A DNA stretch of 64,000 bases from Devosia sp. 66-22 (GCA_001899065.1 MKUZ01000009.1:1-64000); one strand, 5' to 3'. Shown: positions 12,661 to 22,352, counted from the first letter of the stretch. Numbers and translations are program-made. Notes: a model not told the origin generated them from the letters alone.

Positions 12661-13857
12661 ATGACAGTCGTCCAGCGTGGTCAATCATTTCAGGCCACGG
12701 TCTACTACTCGAAGATCAAGCCCGGTCGGTGGAGGCGGCAGTTCCCCACCGAGATCGAGGCGAAGCGCTGGGAGCTGGACAGCACCGAGGCGCTACAAGC
12801 TGGCCGCTTGCCCGACATGGGCGAGGGGTCGAACACGCTCGGCCACAGCTTCCGCCCCACCACGGTGGGCGACCTCATGGAATACAAGTGCCGGCACCAC
12901 TGGGGCAACATGAAGGGCGGCAAGTCGGCCTGCGCCAACGCCCGCCACATGGCCAAGATACTCGGCCCCGAGACGCCGCTCGGCAAGGTGGACAAGATCG
13001 CCATTGACCTCGCGGTCGAGGAACTGCGCAAGCAGGGATACCCCGAGAGCACCATTAACAAGAAGCTCTCGACGGTACGCTTTGCCTTTGACGAGGCGGT
13101 CAAGGACGGCTGGCTGGCGAAGGCCCCATCTGTGCCGTTTTTCAAGCAGGGCGAGGGGCGCATGAAGGTGTTCACGCCGGCCGAGGAAAGGGCTCAGCTC
13201 GACTGGTGCCGGGCGACCGGGGACATGGAGCTGGAGGACTACATCGTCACCAGCTACGACCTCGGATGGAGGCAGGCGGAGGCCCTCACGTGCAAGCCAC
13301 GCAACCTGGAAACGGATACCTACGTGGTCACCCTCTGGGGGCAGACTACGGACGTGGACAACGGGACCAAGGCCGGCAACACGCGGCGCATCCCGCCGAC
13401 CCCGAGGGTGAGGGCCATCCTCGAACGCCGCGCCGAGGGCAGGGGTCCCAACGCCCCCATCTTTGACATGGACCAAGACGAGTTGCAGCGGCGCTGGGGC
13501 CGCATGCGGACGGCGCTAGGCTTCGCCCTCGACCCCGAGTGGGTGCCGCACGCCATGCGCCACACGTTCTGCTCGCGGCTGGTCAACGACCACAACGTGA
13601 ACGTCGCCGTTGTCCAGAAGCTCGCCGGCCACCTCCGCATCGAGACGACGCTCAAGTACGTCCACGTCGATGAGCGCGCCATGGAGAAGGCCATCGCAGC
13701 CCTTGCGGGACAACGGAATAGCGTCTATTCCCCCACGCCACAAAGCAACCCGGCTGCGCCACACGCCACTGTGGCTAGCCACATCACCCAAGTGGCGGAT
13801 ACTATAGATCAGGAGACGGCAGCTAACGGTATGGAATTGCAGGGAAAAGCGGCCTGA
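12661..13857 (+). CDS. int: Tyrosine-recombinase integrase
   Basis: The protein has 398 residues. An N-terminal arm-binding and SAM-like core-binding region (to about residue 165; FRPTTVGDLMEYKCRHHWGN) precedes the catalytic domain. Catalytic residues are visible: R204 (DLGWRQAEAL), H297 and R300 (HAMRHTFCSRL), H324 (AGHLRI) and Y333 (TLKYVHVDER). A C-terminal tail of about 50 residues follows. GGAGG lies 7 bases before the ATG. It ends only about 20 bases from the tRNA-Leu fragment, as expected for an integrase beside attR, and would catalyse integration and excision at tRNA-Leu. Confidence 0.95.
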   Translation: MTVVQRGQSFQATVYYSKIKPGRWRRQFPTEIEAKRWELDSTEALQAGRLPDMGEGSNTLGHSFRPTTVGDLMEYKCRHHWGNMKGGKSACANARHMAKILGPETPLGKVDKIAIDLAVEELRKQGYPESTINKKLSTVRFAFDEAVKDGWLAKAPSVPFFKQGEGRMKVFTPAEERAQLDWCRATGDMELEDYIVTSYDLGWRQAEALTCKPRNLETDTYVVTLWGQTTDVDNGTKAGNTRRIPPTPRVRAILERRAEGRGPNAPIFDMDQDELQRRWGRMRTALGFALDPEWVPHAMRHTFCSRLVNDHNVNVAVVQKLAGHLRIETTLKYVHVDERAMEKAIAALAGQRNSVYSPTPQSNPAAPHATVASHITQVADTIDQETAANGMELQGKAA

Positions 13858-13875
13858 GTTTTCGAGCCCCTTTAC

Positions 13876-13929
13876 CTTTAGGTTCCGTCGCCGCAAGGCG
13901 TGTAGGTTCAAGTCCTATCACCCGCACCA
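13876..13929 (+). other. attR: 3' half of host tRNA-Leu (anticodon loop to CCA)
   Basis: From CTTTAGGT the sequence continues as the distal half of a tRNA-Leu: anticodon loop with TAG, variable arm CGCCGCAAGGCG, T-loop TTCAAGT, acceptor strand CACCCGC, then ACCA. No matching 5' half precedes it; the integrase 3' end does. This is the usual scar of integration into a tRNA gene. The reconstituted gene should lie at attL left of the window. The tRNA fragment sits directly before tig. Confidence 0.88.
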
Positions 13930-13983
13930 GCTCGCCGGTTTCCCGTCCGCCTCGGCACCACGAAACACAAACGGAATGTCTCT

Positions 13984-15369
13984 ATGCAGGTCACCGAAAC
14001 CCTCAATGAAGGCCTGAAGCGCAAGCTGAGCGTGGTCATCCCCAAGAACGACCTTAGCACCCGGCTCGACGCTCGCCTCGGTGAGCTCAAGGACCGCGCC
14101 AACATCAAGGGCTTCCGGCCCGGCAAGGTGCCGACCACCTACCTCAAGAAGGTCTATGGCAAATCGGCCATGGCCGAAGTGATGCAGGACGCCATCAACG
14201 CCACCGTCTCGAATGCGCTGACCGAGCGCTCCGAGCGCGCCGCGGCGCAGCCCAAGGTCGACCTGCCGGAAGACCAGAGCGTCCTCAACCAGGTGCTCGA
14301 TGGCGAATCCGATCTGAGCTTCGACGTCTCCTACGAAGTCCTGCCGGCTGTCGAGCTGATGGACTTCCATGGCCTCAAGCTCGACCGTCCGGTGGTTGAG
14401 ATCGCCGACGCCGATGTCGACAAGGAAATGCAGCGCGTGTTCCGCCAGAACCGCGGCTACGAGCCCAAGGGCGAAGACGGCGTCGTCGAGACCGGCGACA
14501 ATCTCGGCCTGAGCTTTGTGGGCAAGATCGATGGCAAGCCCTTCGCGGGCGGCTCGTCGGACCACGCCCACCTGATCGTCGGCTCGGGCGACTTCATCCC
14601 CGGCTTCGAAGAGCAGCTCGTGGGCATGAAGAAGGCAGAGACCCGTCAGGTCAGCGTGACCTTCCCGGGCGACTACCAGAATGAGGAGCTGCGCAACAAG
14701 GCAGCGGTCTTCGACGTAACCATCCTCCACATCGATGCTCCCAATGCCGGCGAGCTCAACGACGATTTCGCCAAGCGCCTGGGCCTTGAGAGCCTCGAAT
14801 CCCTGCGCTCGACGGTGAAGGACCAGATGACCGCCGCGCTCGCGTCGATGAGCCGCCAGGCCATCAAGCGGCAGATCCTTGATGCACTCGACGAAGGCCA
14901 CAAATTCGACGTGCCGCAGCAGCTCGTCGAAGCTGAGTTCAACACCATCTGGGAGCGCGTGAAGCACGAGGTCGAGCATCACGGCAAGAGCTTCGAGGAC
15001 GAGGGCACGACCGAAGAGGAAGCCCGCGCCCAGTACCAGAAGATCGCTGAGCGCCGCGTGCGCCTCGGGCTGGTGGTTGCCGAGATCGGCAACAAGAACA
15101 ATGTCGAGGTGACCGAGGACGAGCACCAGCAGGCGCTCATCGCCGAAGTCCGCCGCTTCCCCGGCCAGGAACAGCAGGTCTACGACTACTACCGCAAGAA
15201 CCCGCAGGCTCTCGCCGGCCTCCGCGCTCCGGTGTTCGAGAACAAGGTCGTCGACTACGTCGCTGAACTCGCGACCCAGACCGACAAGGCCATGACCCGC
15301 GAAGAACTGGCCGCCATCATCCAGGACGAGGGCGACGCCGTCCCCGAGGAGCATCACCACGATCATTGA
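13984..15369 (+). CDS. tig: Trigger factor (ribosome-associated chaperone / PPIase)
   Basis: The protein has 461 residues. The ribosome-binding N domain carries the signature GFRPGKVP (about residues 41-48), followed by the FKBP-type PPIase domain (GDNLGLSFVGKIDGKPFAGG, about 165-250) and the long helical C-terminal chaperone domain. The His-rich end (EEHHHDH) is typical of alphaproteobacterial forms. It binds nascent chains at the ribosomal exit tunnel. It is the first host gene right of the prophage. A strong terminator follows, so it is monocistronic. Confidence 0.97.
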   Translation: MQVTETLNEGLKRKLSVVIPKNDLSTRLDARLGELKDRANIKGFRPGKVPTTYLKKVYGKSAMAEVMQDAINATVSNALTERSERAAAQPKVDLPEDQSVLNQVLDGESDLSFDVSYEVLPAVELMDFHGLKLDRPVVEIADADVDKEMQRVFRQNRGYEPKGEDGVVETGDNLGLSFVGKIDGKPFAGGSSDHAHLIVGSGDFIPGFEEQLVGMKKAETRQVSVTFPGDYQNEELRNKAAVFDVTILHIDAPNAGELNDDFAKRLGLESLESLRSTVKDQMTAALASMSRQAIKRQILDALDEGHKFDVPQQLVEAEFNTIWERVKHEVEHHGKSFEDEGTTEEEARAQYQKIAERRVRLGLVVAEIGNKNNVEVTEDEHQQALIAEVRRFPGQEQQVYDYYRKNPQALAGLRAPVFENKVVDYVAELATQTDKAMTREELAAIIQDEGDAVPEEHHHDH

Positions 15370-15392
15370 TCGGGTGGCGCGAGCTCAATCCA

Positions 15393-15420
15393 AAGGCCGC
15401 CTCCGGGCGGCCTTTTCGTT
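15393..15420 (+). terminator. Terminator after tig
   Basis: A perfect 9-bp stem, AAGGCCGCC 15393-15401 with GGCGGCCTT 15406-15414, closes a TCCG tetraloop and is followed by ttcgttt. Confidence 0.85.
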
Positions 15421-15477
15421 TCATGCGGGCCATGAGGGAGGGCAGCACTCGCCCGCGCCCTCGTGTTACACTCTCCC

Positions 15478-16917
15478 ATGCATGAGCTTCTCGCTCCCGC
15501 CGAAATGTCCCGCGCCGACCAACTGTCCGGCGTCCCCTTGCCTGCGCTGATGGAGACGGCGGGCCGAGCGGTAACCGACGAGATATTGCGCCGCTACGGC
15601 AAGCGGCAGGTCATCGTCTATTGCGGCCCCGGCAACAATGGCGGCGACGGCTTCGTCGTCGCACGGCAGCTTCGCGACGCCGGCTGGCGGGTGGAGACGA
15701 GGCTCGTCGGTGAGCGGTCGAAGCTGAAGGGTGACGCTGCTGCCAACGCCGCTCGCTGGGGCGACATGGAGGGGGACCTCGATGACATCGGCCTCATCGT
15801 CGACGCCCTGCTCGGGGCCGGTCTCGACCGTGACGTGACCGGCGAGATGGGGCACATCATCGCGCAGATCAATGCGAGCGGCGTTCCAGTTGTCGCGATC
15901 GACGTTCCATCCGGTATCGACGGCGGCACTGGACAGGTGCGCGGCACCGCTGTCCGCGCCGATCTCACCGTAACCTTCTTCCGCAGGAAGCCGGGACACC
16001 TGCTGCTGCCCGGTCGAGAGCATTGCGGCGAGCTCGTCGTCGCCGACATCGGCATCGCACCCCGGGTGCTCGATGAGATTGGGCCGGCGGTCTTCGAGAA
16101 CACGACCGCCCTGTGGTCGCTGCCTCGGCCCGGGCTCGACGCGCATAAATATGCGCGCGGCCACTGCGTCGTCGTCTCCGGCGGTCCACTGCAGACCGGG
16201 GCGGCCCGGCTCAGCGCCACGGCGGCGCTGCGCGCCGGGGCAGGGGCCGTCACCCTCGCGGGCAGCGAGGACGCCCTGCGCGTTCACGCCGCGCACGTCA
16301 CGGCGATCATGCTCAAGCCTCTTGGCACCGACGACGAGTTCCGCGACCTGGTCTCGGGCAAGCTCGATGCGGTTGTCATCGGCCCGGCTGCCGGCGTCAC
16401 CGATGCTACGCGCTGGCGCACGCTCGCGATCCTCGCCCATGCTCCAGCCGCCGTTCTCGATGCCGACGCGATGACCGTGTTCAAGGACGATCCGGATGCG
16501 CTGTTCACCGCCATCAAGGCGAGGACCGACCGTCCCGTGATCCTCACACCGCATGAAGGCGAGTTCGCGCGCCTGTTCGGCACGCTCGAGGGATCGAAGC
16601 TCGACCGCGCCCGCGCCGCCGCTGCCCGCTCCGGCGCCGTCGTCATCCTCAAGGGAGCCGACACCGTCATTGCCGCCCTGGACGGTCGGGCCGCGATCAA
16701 TGCCAATGCCCCGCCCGGCCTCGGCACCGCCGGTTCCGGCGACATCCTCGCCGGCATTGCCGGATCGTTCCTCGCGCAGCAGATGCCGGGCTTCGACGCC
16801 GCCTGCGCCGCCGTCTGGATTCACGCCGAGGCAGCCAACCAGTTTGGAGAGCAGGGCCTGATCAGCGAAGACCTGTCGGACCTGATCCCGCTCGCCCTCG
16901 ACGCCGCCCTGTCATGA
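15478..16917 (+). CDS. nnr: Bifunctional NAD(P)H-hydrate epimerase / ADP-dependent dehydratase
   Basis: The 479-residue protein repairs hydrated NADH and NADPH. The N-terminal epimerase half (YjeF_N) shows [16 protein letters not shown]. The C-terminal dehydratase half (carbohydrate-kinase-like) shows [13 protein letters not shown] and the ATP-site motif [17 protein letters not shown]. Both halves look complete. An in-frame GTG at 15463 is possible, but the ATG at 15478 fits the family start [18 protein letters not shown]. Confidence 0.93.
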   Translation: MHELLAPAEMSRADQLSGVPLPALMETAGRAVTDEILRRYGKRQVIVYCGPGNNGGDGFVVARQLRDAGWRVETRLVGERSKLKGDAAANAARWGDMEGDLDDIGLIVDALLGAGLDRDVTGEMGHIIAQINASGVPVVAIDVPSGIDGGTGQVRGTAVRADLTVTFFRRKPGHLLLPGREHCGELVVADIGIAPRVLDEIGPAVFENTTALWSLPRPGLDAHKYARGHCVVVSGGPLQTGAARLSATAALRAGAGAVTLAGSEDALRVHAAHVTAIMLKPLGTDDEFRDLVSGKLDAVVIGPAAGVTDATRWRTLAILAHAPAAVLDADAMTVFKDDPDALFTAIKARTDRPVILTPHEGEFARLFGTLEGSKLDRARAAAARSGAVVILKGADTVIAALDGRAAINANAPPGLGTAGSGDILAGIAGSFLAQQMPGFDAACAAVWIHAEAANQFGEQGLISEDLSDLIPLALDAALS

Positions 16918-16944
16918 GGCGCGAGCGCAGCGAGCCTTGAAGGA

Positions 16945-18180
16945 TCACCAGCTCACATCCAGCCGCTCCAGCCCGTGGAAGTGGTACACATTGTTGTAAC
17001 GCGGTTCTGATGCGAGCTTGAGACCGGGCAGGCGCCGGAACAGCGTCGCCATGGCGACCTGCAGTTCGATGCGCGCCAGCGGGGCGCCGATGCAGAAGTG
17101 GATGCCGGCGCCGAAGCTGACATTCTGTCCGTCGGTGCGGAACGGATCGAACCGGTCGGCATCCTTGAAGCGCACCGGGTCGCGATTGGCCGCGCCCAGC
17201 ATCAGGCCGATCACCTCGCCCTGCTTGAAGTGCATGCCGTCGTAGTCGAGATCGCTGAGCGCATAGCGCGTGAACATGTGGAGCGGCGCGTCGTAGCGCA
17301 GGCATTCCTCCACCGTCGCCGCGGTCTGCGTGTCATCCGCGAACAGCGCTGCGGAATCGAGCCCGCTCTCGAGGATCGTCTTCACGCCATTGCCGGTGGT
17401 GTGCACCGTCGCCTCGTGTCCGGCATTGAGCAGCAGGATCGCGGTCGAGACGACCTCCTCCTCGTTCAGCTTCTGCCCGTCCACTTCCGAGGTCAGCATG
17501 TGGGTGAGGAGGTCCTCGCGCGGCGCGCGCTTGCGCTCGGCGATCACCTCACGGAGATAGGCCATGAAGTCCTCGGACGCCTGGTTGGCGTCGAGCTCGG
17601 TGTCACGCGTGACGCCGAACATGTACATCTGGACCATGCGGTTGGACCAGGCGAGCAGCTGTGGCGCCATCTCGGCGGGCAGGCCGATCATCTCGGCGAT
17701 CACGATCGCCGGGATCGGCGCGGCGAAGGCCTTGATCAGTTCCACGCCGCCATCGGCCTGGAACCCGTCGATCACCTCATTGGCCAGTCTCTCGATGCGT
17801 GGCCGAAGCTGTTCGACGTTGCGCGACACGAAGGCGCGGTTGACGAGAGTGCGCAGCCGGGTATGCGCCGGCGGCTCGAGCGCCAGCAGCGAGTACTTTT
17901 CGGTCAGGTCGAATGCCGCGGTGTGATCCTTGGGTGGTGGCCAGCCGAGGTCCTCACGGCTCGCCACATGCAGGATCTGCCGGCCGAACCGCTTGTCGCG
18001 GAGCAGGGCATTCACCTCCTTGAAGCCAGTGAAACACCAGTGGCCATAATCCTCCCACACGAAGGTGGGCGTGCCATCGTGGAGGGCAGCATAGAAGGCG
18101 TAGGGGTTCTGGTAGAAAGCGGCGTCGCGCGGCTTGGCGGTGGCGCGGCGGGTGGAGGCGTCGATGCTGAAGGCGGTCAT
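16945..18180 (-). CDS. Cytochrome P450
   Basis: This is a 411-residue soluble bacterial P450. The I-helix motif is LLNAGHEATVHTTGNG, the ExxR motif is ECLRYDAP, and the heme-binding loop is FGAGIHFCIGAPLAR, with the thiolate at Cys363. Substrate cannot be told; no ferredoxin or reductase partner is adjacent. The frame extends 20 codons upstream, but MTAFSIDASTRRATAK matches usual P450 starts. It is convergent with nnr (27 bases apart) and divergent from the small gene at 18284. Confidence 0.93.
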   Translation of the reverse strand: MTAFSIDASTRRATAKPRDAAFYQNPYAFYAALHDGTPTFVWEDYGHWCFTGFKEVNALLRDKRFGRQILHVASREDLGWPPPKDHTAAFDLTEKYSLLALEPPAHTRLRTLVNRAFVSRNVEQLRPRIERLANEVIDGFQADGGVELIKAFAAPIPAIVIAEMIGLPAEMAPQLLAWSNRMVQMYMFGVTRDTELDANQASEDFMAYLREVIAERKRAPREDLLTHMLTSEVDGQKLNEEEVVSTAILLLNAGHEATVHTTGNGVKTILESGLDSAALFADDTQTAATVEECLRYDAPLHMFTRYALSDLDYDGMHFKQGEVIGLMLGAANRDPVRFKDADRFDPFRTDGQNVSFGAGIHFCIGAPLARIELQVAMATLFRRLPGLKLASEPRYNNVYHFHGLERLDVSW

Positions 18181-18283
18181 GGCGCCTATCTGCGCCTGGC
18201 ATGAAATGCAGTGCAAGAGCCGCCTTGCCTCGGCGCGCAAAATCGCTAGGAGGGGCGGGGCGAACAGTTAAGTGGAGCCGCCC

Positions 18284-18511
18284 ATGAGCGATCTCACGCT
18301 GGCCGAGGCGACGGCCAACATCTACACCTCGATCAAGAACGACAATGCCGACCTCGACCTCCACATCGCGGCGCTCAAGGCGGCGATGCAGCGCGAGGGA
18401 CAGAAGGAAGCGGTGTTCGAGGTCGCGCGGCTCGCCCAGCCCAACCGGGCTGGCCGCAAGTTGTTCGAGGCCTATTTCCGCAAGAAGGGCGTGCCGGTCA
18501 AGTTTGCCTAG
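18284..18511 (+). CDS. Small conserved hypothetical protein
   Basis: This 75-residue protein is helical: MSDLTLAEATANIYTSIKND, then DLHIAALKAAMQREGQKEAV, ending FEAYFRKKGVPVKFA. It has no signal peptide or membrane segment and no motif I recognise. It starts 103 bases from the P450 start on the opposite strand, so the two share a divergent promoter region. An in-frame GTG lies 12 bases upstream. Confidence 0.7.
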   Translation: MSDLTLAEATANIYTSIKNDNADLDLHIAALKAAMQREGQKEAVFEVARLAQPNRAGRKLFEAYFRKKGVPVKFA

Positions 18512-18517
18512 CCGGCG

Positions 18518-18997
18518 TCAGAAGTCGAAGAAGTCTTTCACCTCGCCGACCTTGCGGTCCCACTGCTTGAGGTTCTGCTCGAACACCTGCTGTGACACGC
18601 CCTGGTAGGTCGAGAACGTGTAGTCGAGCGCCGGATCGCGGTCGCGGTCGAGCGAGACGCGGCCGCTGATCTCCTTGGCGTTCCACTCATTGGCTTTTTC
18701 GAGTGTCGTGCCGTCGGTCAGGTCCATCGCGTAGACGAAAAGCAGCGTGTAGCATTCCGTCATGTCGTTGGCGCAGTCGTAGAAGTCGATATAGGTCGGT
18801 GATCCCGAGAGTTGCACCTTGATCGAGCTGCGGCCGGTGTCGGTCTTGCTCAGTTCGGCGCCCTGGTAGCCGGCCGCCGTAAGCGCATCGATGATGCTCT
18901 GCGGGTCCATTGCCGTTACCAGTTTGTCCTGCGCCAGCGCAGGCGCTGCGCAAAGGGCCGCGATGACCGCGGCGGCGGCAAATACGGTGCGTTTCAT
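18518..18997 (-). CDS. YbjN-domain periplasmic protein
   Basis: The protein has 159 residues. A signal peptide (MKRTVFAAAAVIAALCAAPA, cleavage likely after ALA-Q) precedes a YbjN-like domain: DPQSIIDALTAAGYQGAELS, a central beta-sheet (SGSPTYIDFYDCANDMTECY) and the family-typical FSTYQGVSQQVFEQNL near the C-terminus. Two cysteines could form a disulphide. YbjN proteins are linked to stress and surface phenotypes but lack an assigned biochemical role. It is convergent with the 75-residue gene. Confidence 0.8.
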   Translation of the reverse strand: MKRTVFAAAAVIAALCAAPALAQDKLVTAMDPQSIIDALTAAGYQGAELSKTDTGRSSIKVQLSGSPTYIDFYDCANDMTECYTLLFVYAMDLTDGTTLEKANEWNAKEISGRVSLDRDRDPALDYTFSTYQGVSQQVFEQNLKQWDRKVGEVKDFFDF

Positions 18998-19165
18998 GAC
19001 AATCCCCAGTTAGCCCCCACGCTAGGTTTTGCTGCGCCCGTGCGGCGCCGTCAAGGCGGGCGCGGAGCAGTCTGGCGAGGCTCCGTGTCTCTCAGTTTGC
19101 GCCAGCGCAAGGAGTCCCCACCGACGCGGCGCTAGGCCTCGTATGGGCAATGCGGGGGCGCGTGG

Positions 19166-20038
19166 GTGATGCAGAGAATTCGGGCACGGATGCGGTCCCG
19201 GCCGCTGGAGGCGTTCGGGCCGGCCCTTGCGGCCGTGCTGCAGCCCATGCTCGACCGCATCGAGGTGGTGTGCTCCAAGCGTATCCCCTTCTTCGACGTG
19301 ACCTCGGTGCAAACCGCGCTCGAACGGGCCGGCAAGAAGGTTGTCCTGTCGACACTCTCTGAGGTCACCGTTGCCGCCGATCGACGGGCCGTCCGCGACG
19401 CTTGCGGCGTGCCCGACTGCGAGATCGAGGTCAACGACGCGGCGGCCTTCGAGAGCCTGGCCGGCCGCCCCTTCCGCATCGGCCAACTGCTCAACTGCTA
19501 CAATGAGGAAGTGCTGCGCTTCCTCGCCGGTCGCGGCGCCACCCATGTCTGCCTGCCGCCCGAAATGCCGCTCGCTGCGGTGGAGGTCATGGCGCGCACG
19601 GCCGAGAGTCTCGGCATCACCACCGAGGTCCAGGTGTTCGGTCGCGCCTCGCTGGCCCTGTCGGCGCGCTGCTACCACGCTCGCGCGCATGGCCGGGTGA
19701 AGGACAATTGCCAGTTCGTCTGCGAGCGCGATCCTGACGGGCTCGACCTCAGGACCGTCGACGGCGACGACTTCCTCGCCATCAACGGCATCCAGACCCT
19801 GTCCTGGCGCTACCTGAACCTCAGCCGCGAGGTGGGTCGGCTGCGCGATGTCGGCGTGACCCATCTGCGCCTGTCGCCCCACAGCTTCGACATGGCGGGC
19901 ATCGCCGGGGTGTTCGCCGGCCTGTGTTCCGGCCGGCTGGCAGCGGATGTGGCGGACGAGCAGCTCGCGGCGCTCGCGCCGTCCGCCGTGTTCGCCAATG
20001 GTTTCGCCCACCGGCAGCCGGGCTATCTCCGGGTCTAG
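19166..20038 (+). CDS. ubiV: UbiV-like U32-family Fe-S protein (O2-independent ubiquinone hydroxylation)
   Basis: The protein has 290 residues. VVCSKRIPFFDVTS (C36), and a C-x12-C-x3-C cluster at C169, C182 and C186, give the four-cysteine 4Fe-4S set of UbiV. C-terminal PHSFDMAGI is also family-like. In characterised systems UbiV works with UbiU and UbiT to hydroxylate ubiquinone precursors without oxygen, but neither partner is adjacent. The first 30 residues (QRIRARMRSRPLEAF) do not resemble the usual UbiV start, so the N-terminus may be rearranged. GTG 19166 or ATG 19169 may be the start. Confidence 0.72.
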   Translation: MMQRIRARMRSRPLEAFGPALAAVLQPMLDRIEVVCSKRIPFFDVTSVQTALERAGKKVVLSTLSEVTVAADRRAVRDACGVPDCEIEVNDAAAFESLAGRPFRIGQLLNCYNEEVLRFLAGRGATHVCLPPEMPLAAVEVMARTAESLGITTEVQVFGRASLALSARCYHARAHGRVKDNCQFVCERDPDGLDLRTVDGDDFLAINGIQTLSWRYLNLSREVGRLRDVGVTHLRLSPHSFDMAGIAGVFAGLCSGRLAADVADEQLAALAPSAVFANGFAHRQPGYLRV

Positions 20039-20214
20039 CTCGCAGCGGGTTGGGCGGCGCCCGGCCGGGCGTTAGCCACAACCCTGTGCCCGCCTTGTTG
20101 GACGCCACAGTCCCGCCTATCTCTGCCTTTACCGGGCCTTAACGCGGCCTCGTCTCACCTCGGCCATGCGGGCCGGCGATTCGGCAAAATCCACAGCTCA
20201 GGGGCATCAGGACC

Positions 20215-20847
20215 ATGCGTGATCCTATCGACACCTTCACCAACTACCTCGTGCCCACGGTGGTCGAGCAGACCAACCGCGGCGAGCGCGCCTTCGACAT
20301 CTATTCGCGCCTCCTCAAGGAGCGCATCATCTTCGTGACCGGGCAGGTCGAGGACGGCATGGCCTCCCTGATCGTCGCCCAGCTTCTCTTCCTCGAGTCC
20401 GAGAACCCGAAGAAGGAGATCAACATGTACATCAACAGTCCCGGCGGCGTGGTGACCTCGGGCCTGGCGATCTACGACACCATGCAGTTCATCCGCCCGC
20501 CGGTGGCGACCCTGTGCACCGGGCAGGCGGCCTCGATGGGCTCGCTCTTGCTCGCGGGCGGCGCCGCGGGCATGCGCGGCTCACTGCCCAATTCGTCGGT
20601 CATGGTCCACCAGCCCTCGGGCGGCTATCAGGGGCAGGCGACCGACATCCTGATCCACGCCCAGTTCACCGAGAAGCTGAAGCGCCGGCTCAACGAAATC
20701 TACGTCAAGCACACCGGCAAGGACTACGAGACGGTCCACAATGCTCTCGAACGCGACCGCTTCATGAGCCCCGAAGAGGCCAAGGAGTTCGGCATCATCG
20801 ACCAGATCTTCGAAAAGCGCGCCGTTCCCGAAGGCGCGACTGCCTAA
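20215..20847 (+). CDS. clpP: ClpP, proteolytic subunit of the Clp protease
   Basis: This 210-residue serine peptidase forms tetradecameric chambers capped by ClpX or ClpA. The catalytic triad is S107 ([11 protein letters not shown]), H132 (VMVHQPSGG) and D181 ([11 protein letters not shown]). [15 protein letters not shown] is the oxyanion and strand motif. Length and all core motifs are normal. clpX follows 172 bases downstream, and the pair is the usual alphaproteobacterial arrangement. Confidence 0.97.
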   Translation: MRDPIDTFTNYLVPTVVEQTNRGERAFDIYSRLLKERIIFVTGQVEDGMASLIVAQLLFLESENPKKEINMYINSPGGVVTSGLAIYDTMQFIRPPVATLCTGQAASMGSLLLAGGAAGMRGSLPNSSVMVHQPSGGYQGQATDILIHAQFTEKLKRRLNEIYVKHTGKDYETVHNALERDRFMSPEEAKEFGIIDQIFEKRAVPEGATA

Positions 20848-20882
20848 AATTCGGCGCGTTAAGGTTGCCGAGAAGGGCCTAT

Positions 20883-20897
20883 GGAGTGTGACACTCC
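20883..20897. promoter_or_regulatory. Palindrome in the clpP-clpX intergenic region
   Basis: GGAGTG, TGA, CACTCC forms a perfect 6-bp inverted repeat with a 3-base centre, in the 172-base gap that must hold the clpX promoter. It could be an operator or a small hairpin; there is no further support. Confidence 0.3.
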
Positions 20898-21019
20898 TGT
20901 CATTGTGACCTGCCGGACCCCTCGCTAAGGTCGGCCCGGCAACATATTCTTTAAGTCTCGCGCGTTAGCCTTGATGAATGCGCGGGTAGGCGGGGCGGGT
21001 GGCCCCGATGGAGTGACGG

Positions 21020-22297
21020 ATGTCCAAAGAATCTTCCACCGGCGAAAGCAAGAACACGCTGTATTGCTCGTTCTGCGGCAAGTCTCAGCACGAAGTTCGC
21101 AAGTTGATCGCCGGTCCGACTGTGTTCATCTGCGATGAATGCGTCGAACTCTGCATGGACATCATCCGCGAGGAAAACAAAACCTCGATGGTGAAGTCGA
21201 CCGAGGGCGTTCCGACGCCCCTCGAAATCTTCAAGGTGCTGGACGATTACGTGATCGGCCAGGCGCGCGCCAAGCGGAATCTCTCGGTCGCCGTGCACAA
21301 CCACTACAAGCGGCTGCAGCACGCCACCAAGAATCAGGACGTCGAGCTCGCCAAGTCCAACATCCTGCTGGTCGGCCCCACGGGCACCGGCAAGACGCTG
21401 CTGGCGCAGACGCTGGCGCGCATCCTCGATGTGCCGTTCACGATGGCGGACGCGACCACCCTCACCGAAGCCGGCTATGTCGGCGAGGACGTCGAGAACA
21501 TCATCCTCAAGCTGCTCCAGGCCGCCGACTACAATGTCGAAAAGGCCCAGCGCGGCATCGTCTATATCGACGAAGTCGACAAGATCAGCCGCAAGTCGGA
21601 CAACCCGTCCATAACCCGCGACGTGTCGGGCGAGGGCGTGCAGCAGGCCCTGCTCAAGATCATGGAAGGCACCGTTGCCTCCGTGCCCCCGCAGGGCGGC
21701 CGCAAGCATCCGCAGCAGGAATTCCTGCAGGTGGACACGACCAACATCCTGTTCATCTGCGGCGGCGCCTTCGCCGGCCTCGAAAAGATCATCGCCGCCC
21801 GCGGCGAGGGTTCGGGCATCGGCTTCTCCGCCGTGGTCAAGGACCCGCGCGATCGCCGCGTCGGCGATCTGCTCAAGGACGTGCAGCCCGAAGACCTCGT
21901 GAAGTTCGGCCTCATCCCCGAATTCATCGGCCGCCTGCCGGTCATCGCGACCCTCGAGGACCTCGACGAGCCCGCGCTCATCCAGATCCTCACCGAGCCC
22001 AAGAACGCGCTGGTGCGCCAGTACCAGCGGCTGTTCGCAATGGAAGACACCGAGCTCACCTTCCACGAAGACGCGCTCAAGGCGATCGCCAAGCATGCCA
22101 TCGAGCGCAAGACCGGCGCCCGCGGCCTCCGCTCGATCATGGAAGGCATCCTGCTCGATACCATGTTCGATCTCCCCTCGCTCGAAGGCGTCGAGGAAGT
22201 AGTGATCTCCGAGGAAGTGGTGAACAACAAGGACGCGCGCCCACTCTACATCTACAGCGAGCGCAAGAAGGAAGAGCTCCCCGCCGCCAGCGCGTAA
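21020..22297 (+). CDS. clpX: ClpX, AAA+ unfoldase of the Clp protease
   Basis: The protein has 425 residues. The N-terminal zinc-binding domain starts [12 protein letters not shown] (Cys16, Cys19) and closes with [10 protein letters not shown]. Walker A is [16 protein letters not shown] (near residue 119), Walker B is [10 protein letters not shown], and the pore-loop, sensor and arginine-finger regions are complete ([30 protein letters not shown]). It recognises tagged substrates, including SsrA-tagged and cell-cycle proteins, and feeds them to ClpP. Confidence 0.98.
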   Translation: MSKESSTGESKNTLYCSFCGKSQHEVRKLIAGPTVFICDECVELCMDIIREENKTSMVKSTEGVPTPLEIFKVLDDYVIGQARAKRNLSVAVHNHYKRLQHATKNQDVELAKSNILLVGPTGTGKTLLAQTLARILDVPFTMADATTLTEAGYVGEDVENIILKLLQAADYNVEKAQRGIVYIDEVDKISRKSDNPSITRDVSGEGVQQALLKIMEGTVASVPPQGGRKHPQQEFLQVDTTNILFICGGAFAGLEKIIAARGEGSGIGFSAVVKDPRDRRVGDLLKDVQPEDLVKFGLIPEFIGRLPVIATLEDLDEPALIQILTEPKNALVRQYQRLFAMEDTELTFHEDALKAIAKHAIERKTGARGLRSIMEGILLDTMFDLPSLEGVEEVVISEEVVNNKDARPLYIYSERKKEELPAASA

Positions 22298-22323
22298 GGG
22301 ACCTTTGACCGACCGAAATGCAG

Positions 22324-22352
22324 AACGCCGGGCTCGCTGAGAGCCCGGCGTT
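22324..22352 (+). terminator. Terminator hairpin after clpX
   Basis: A perfect 12-bp stem (22324-22335 with 22341-22352) encloses the loop GCTGA. There is no good T run on either strand, so it may act bidirectionally or as a 3'-end stabiliser between the convergent clpX and isomerase genes. Confidence 0.6.
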
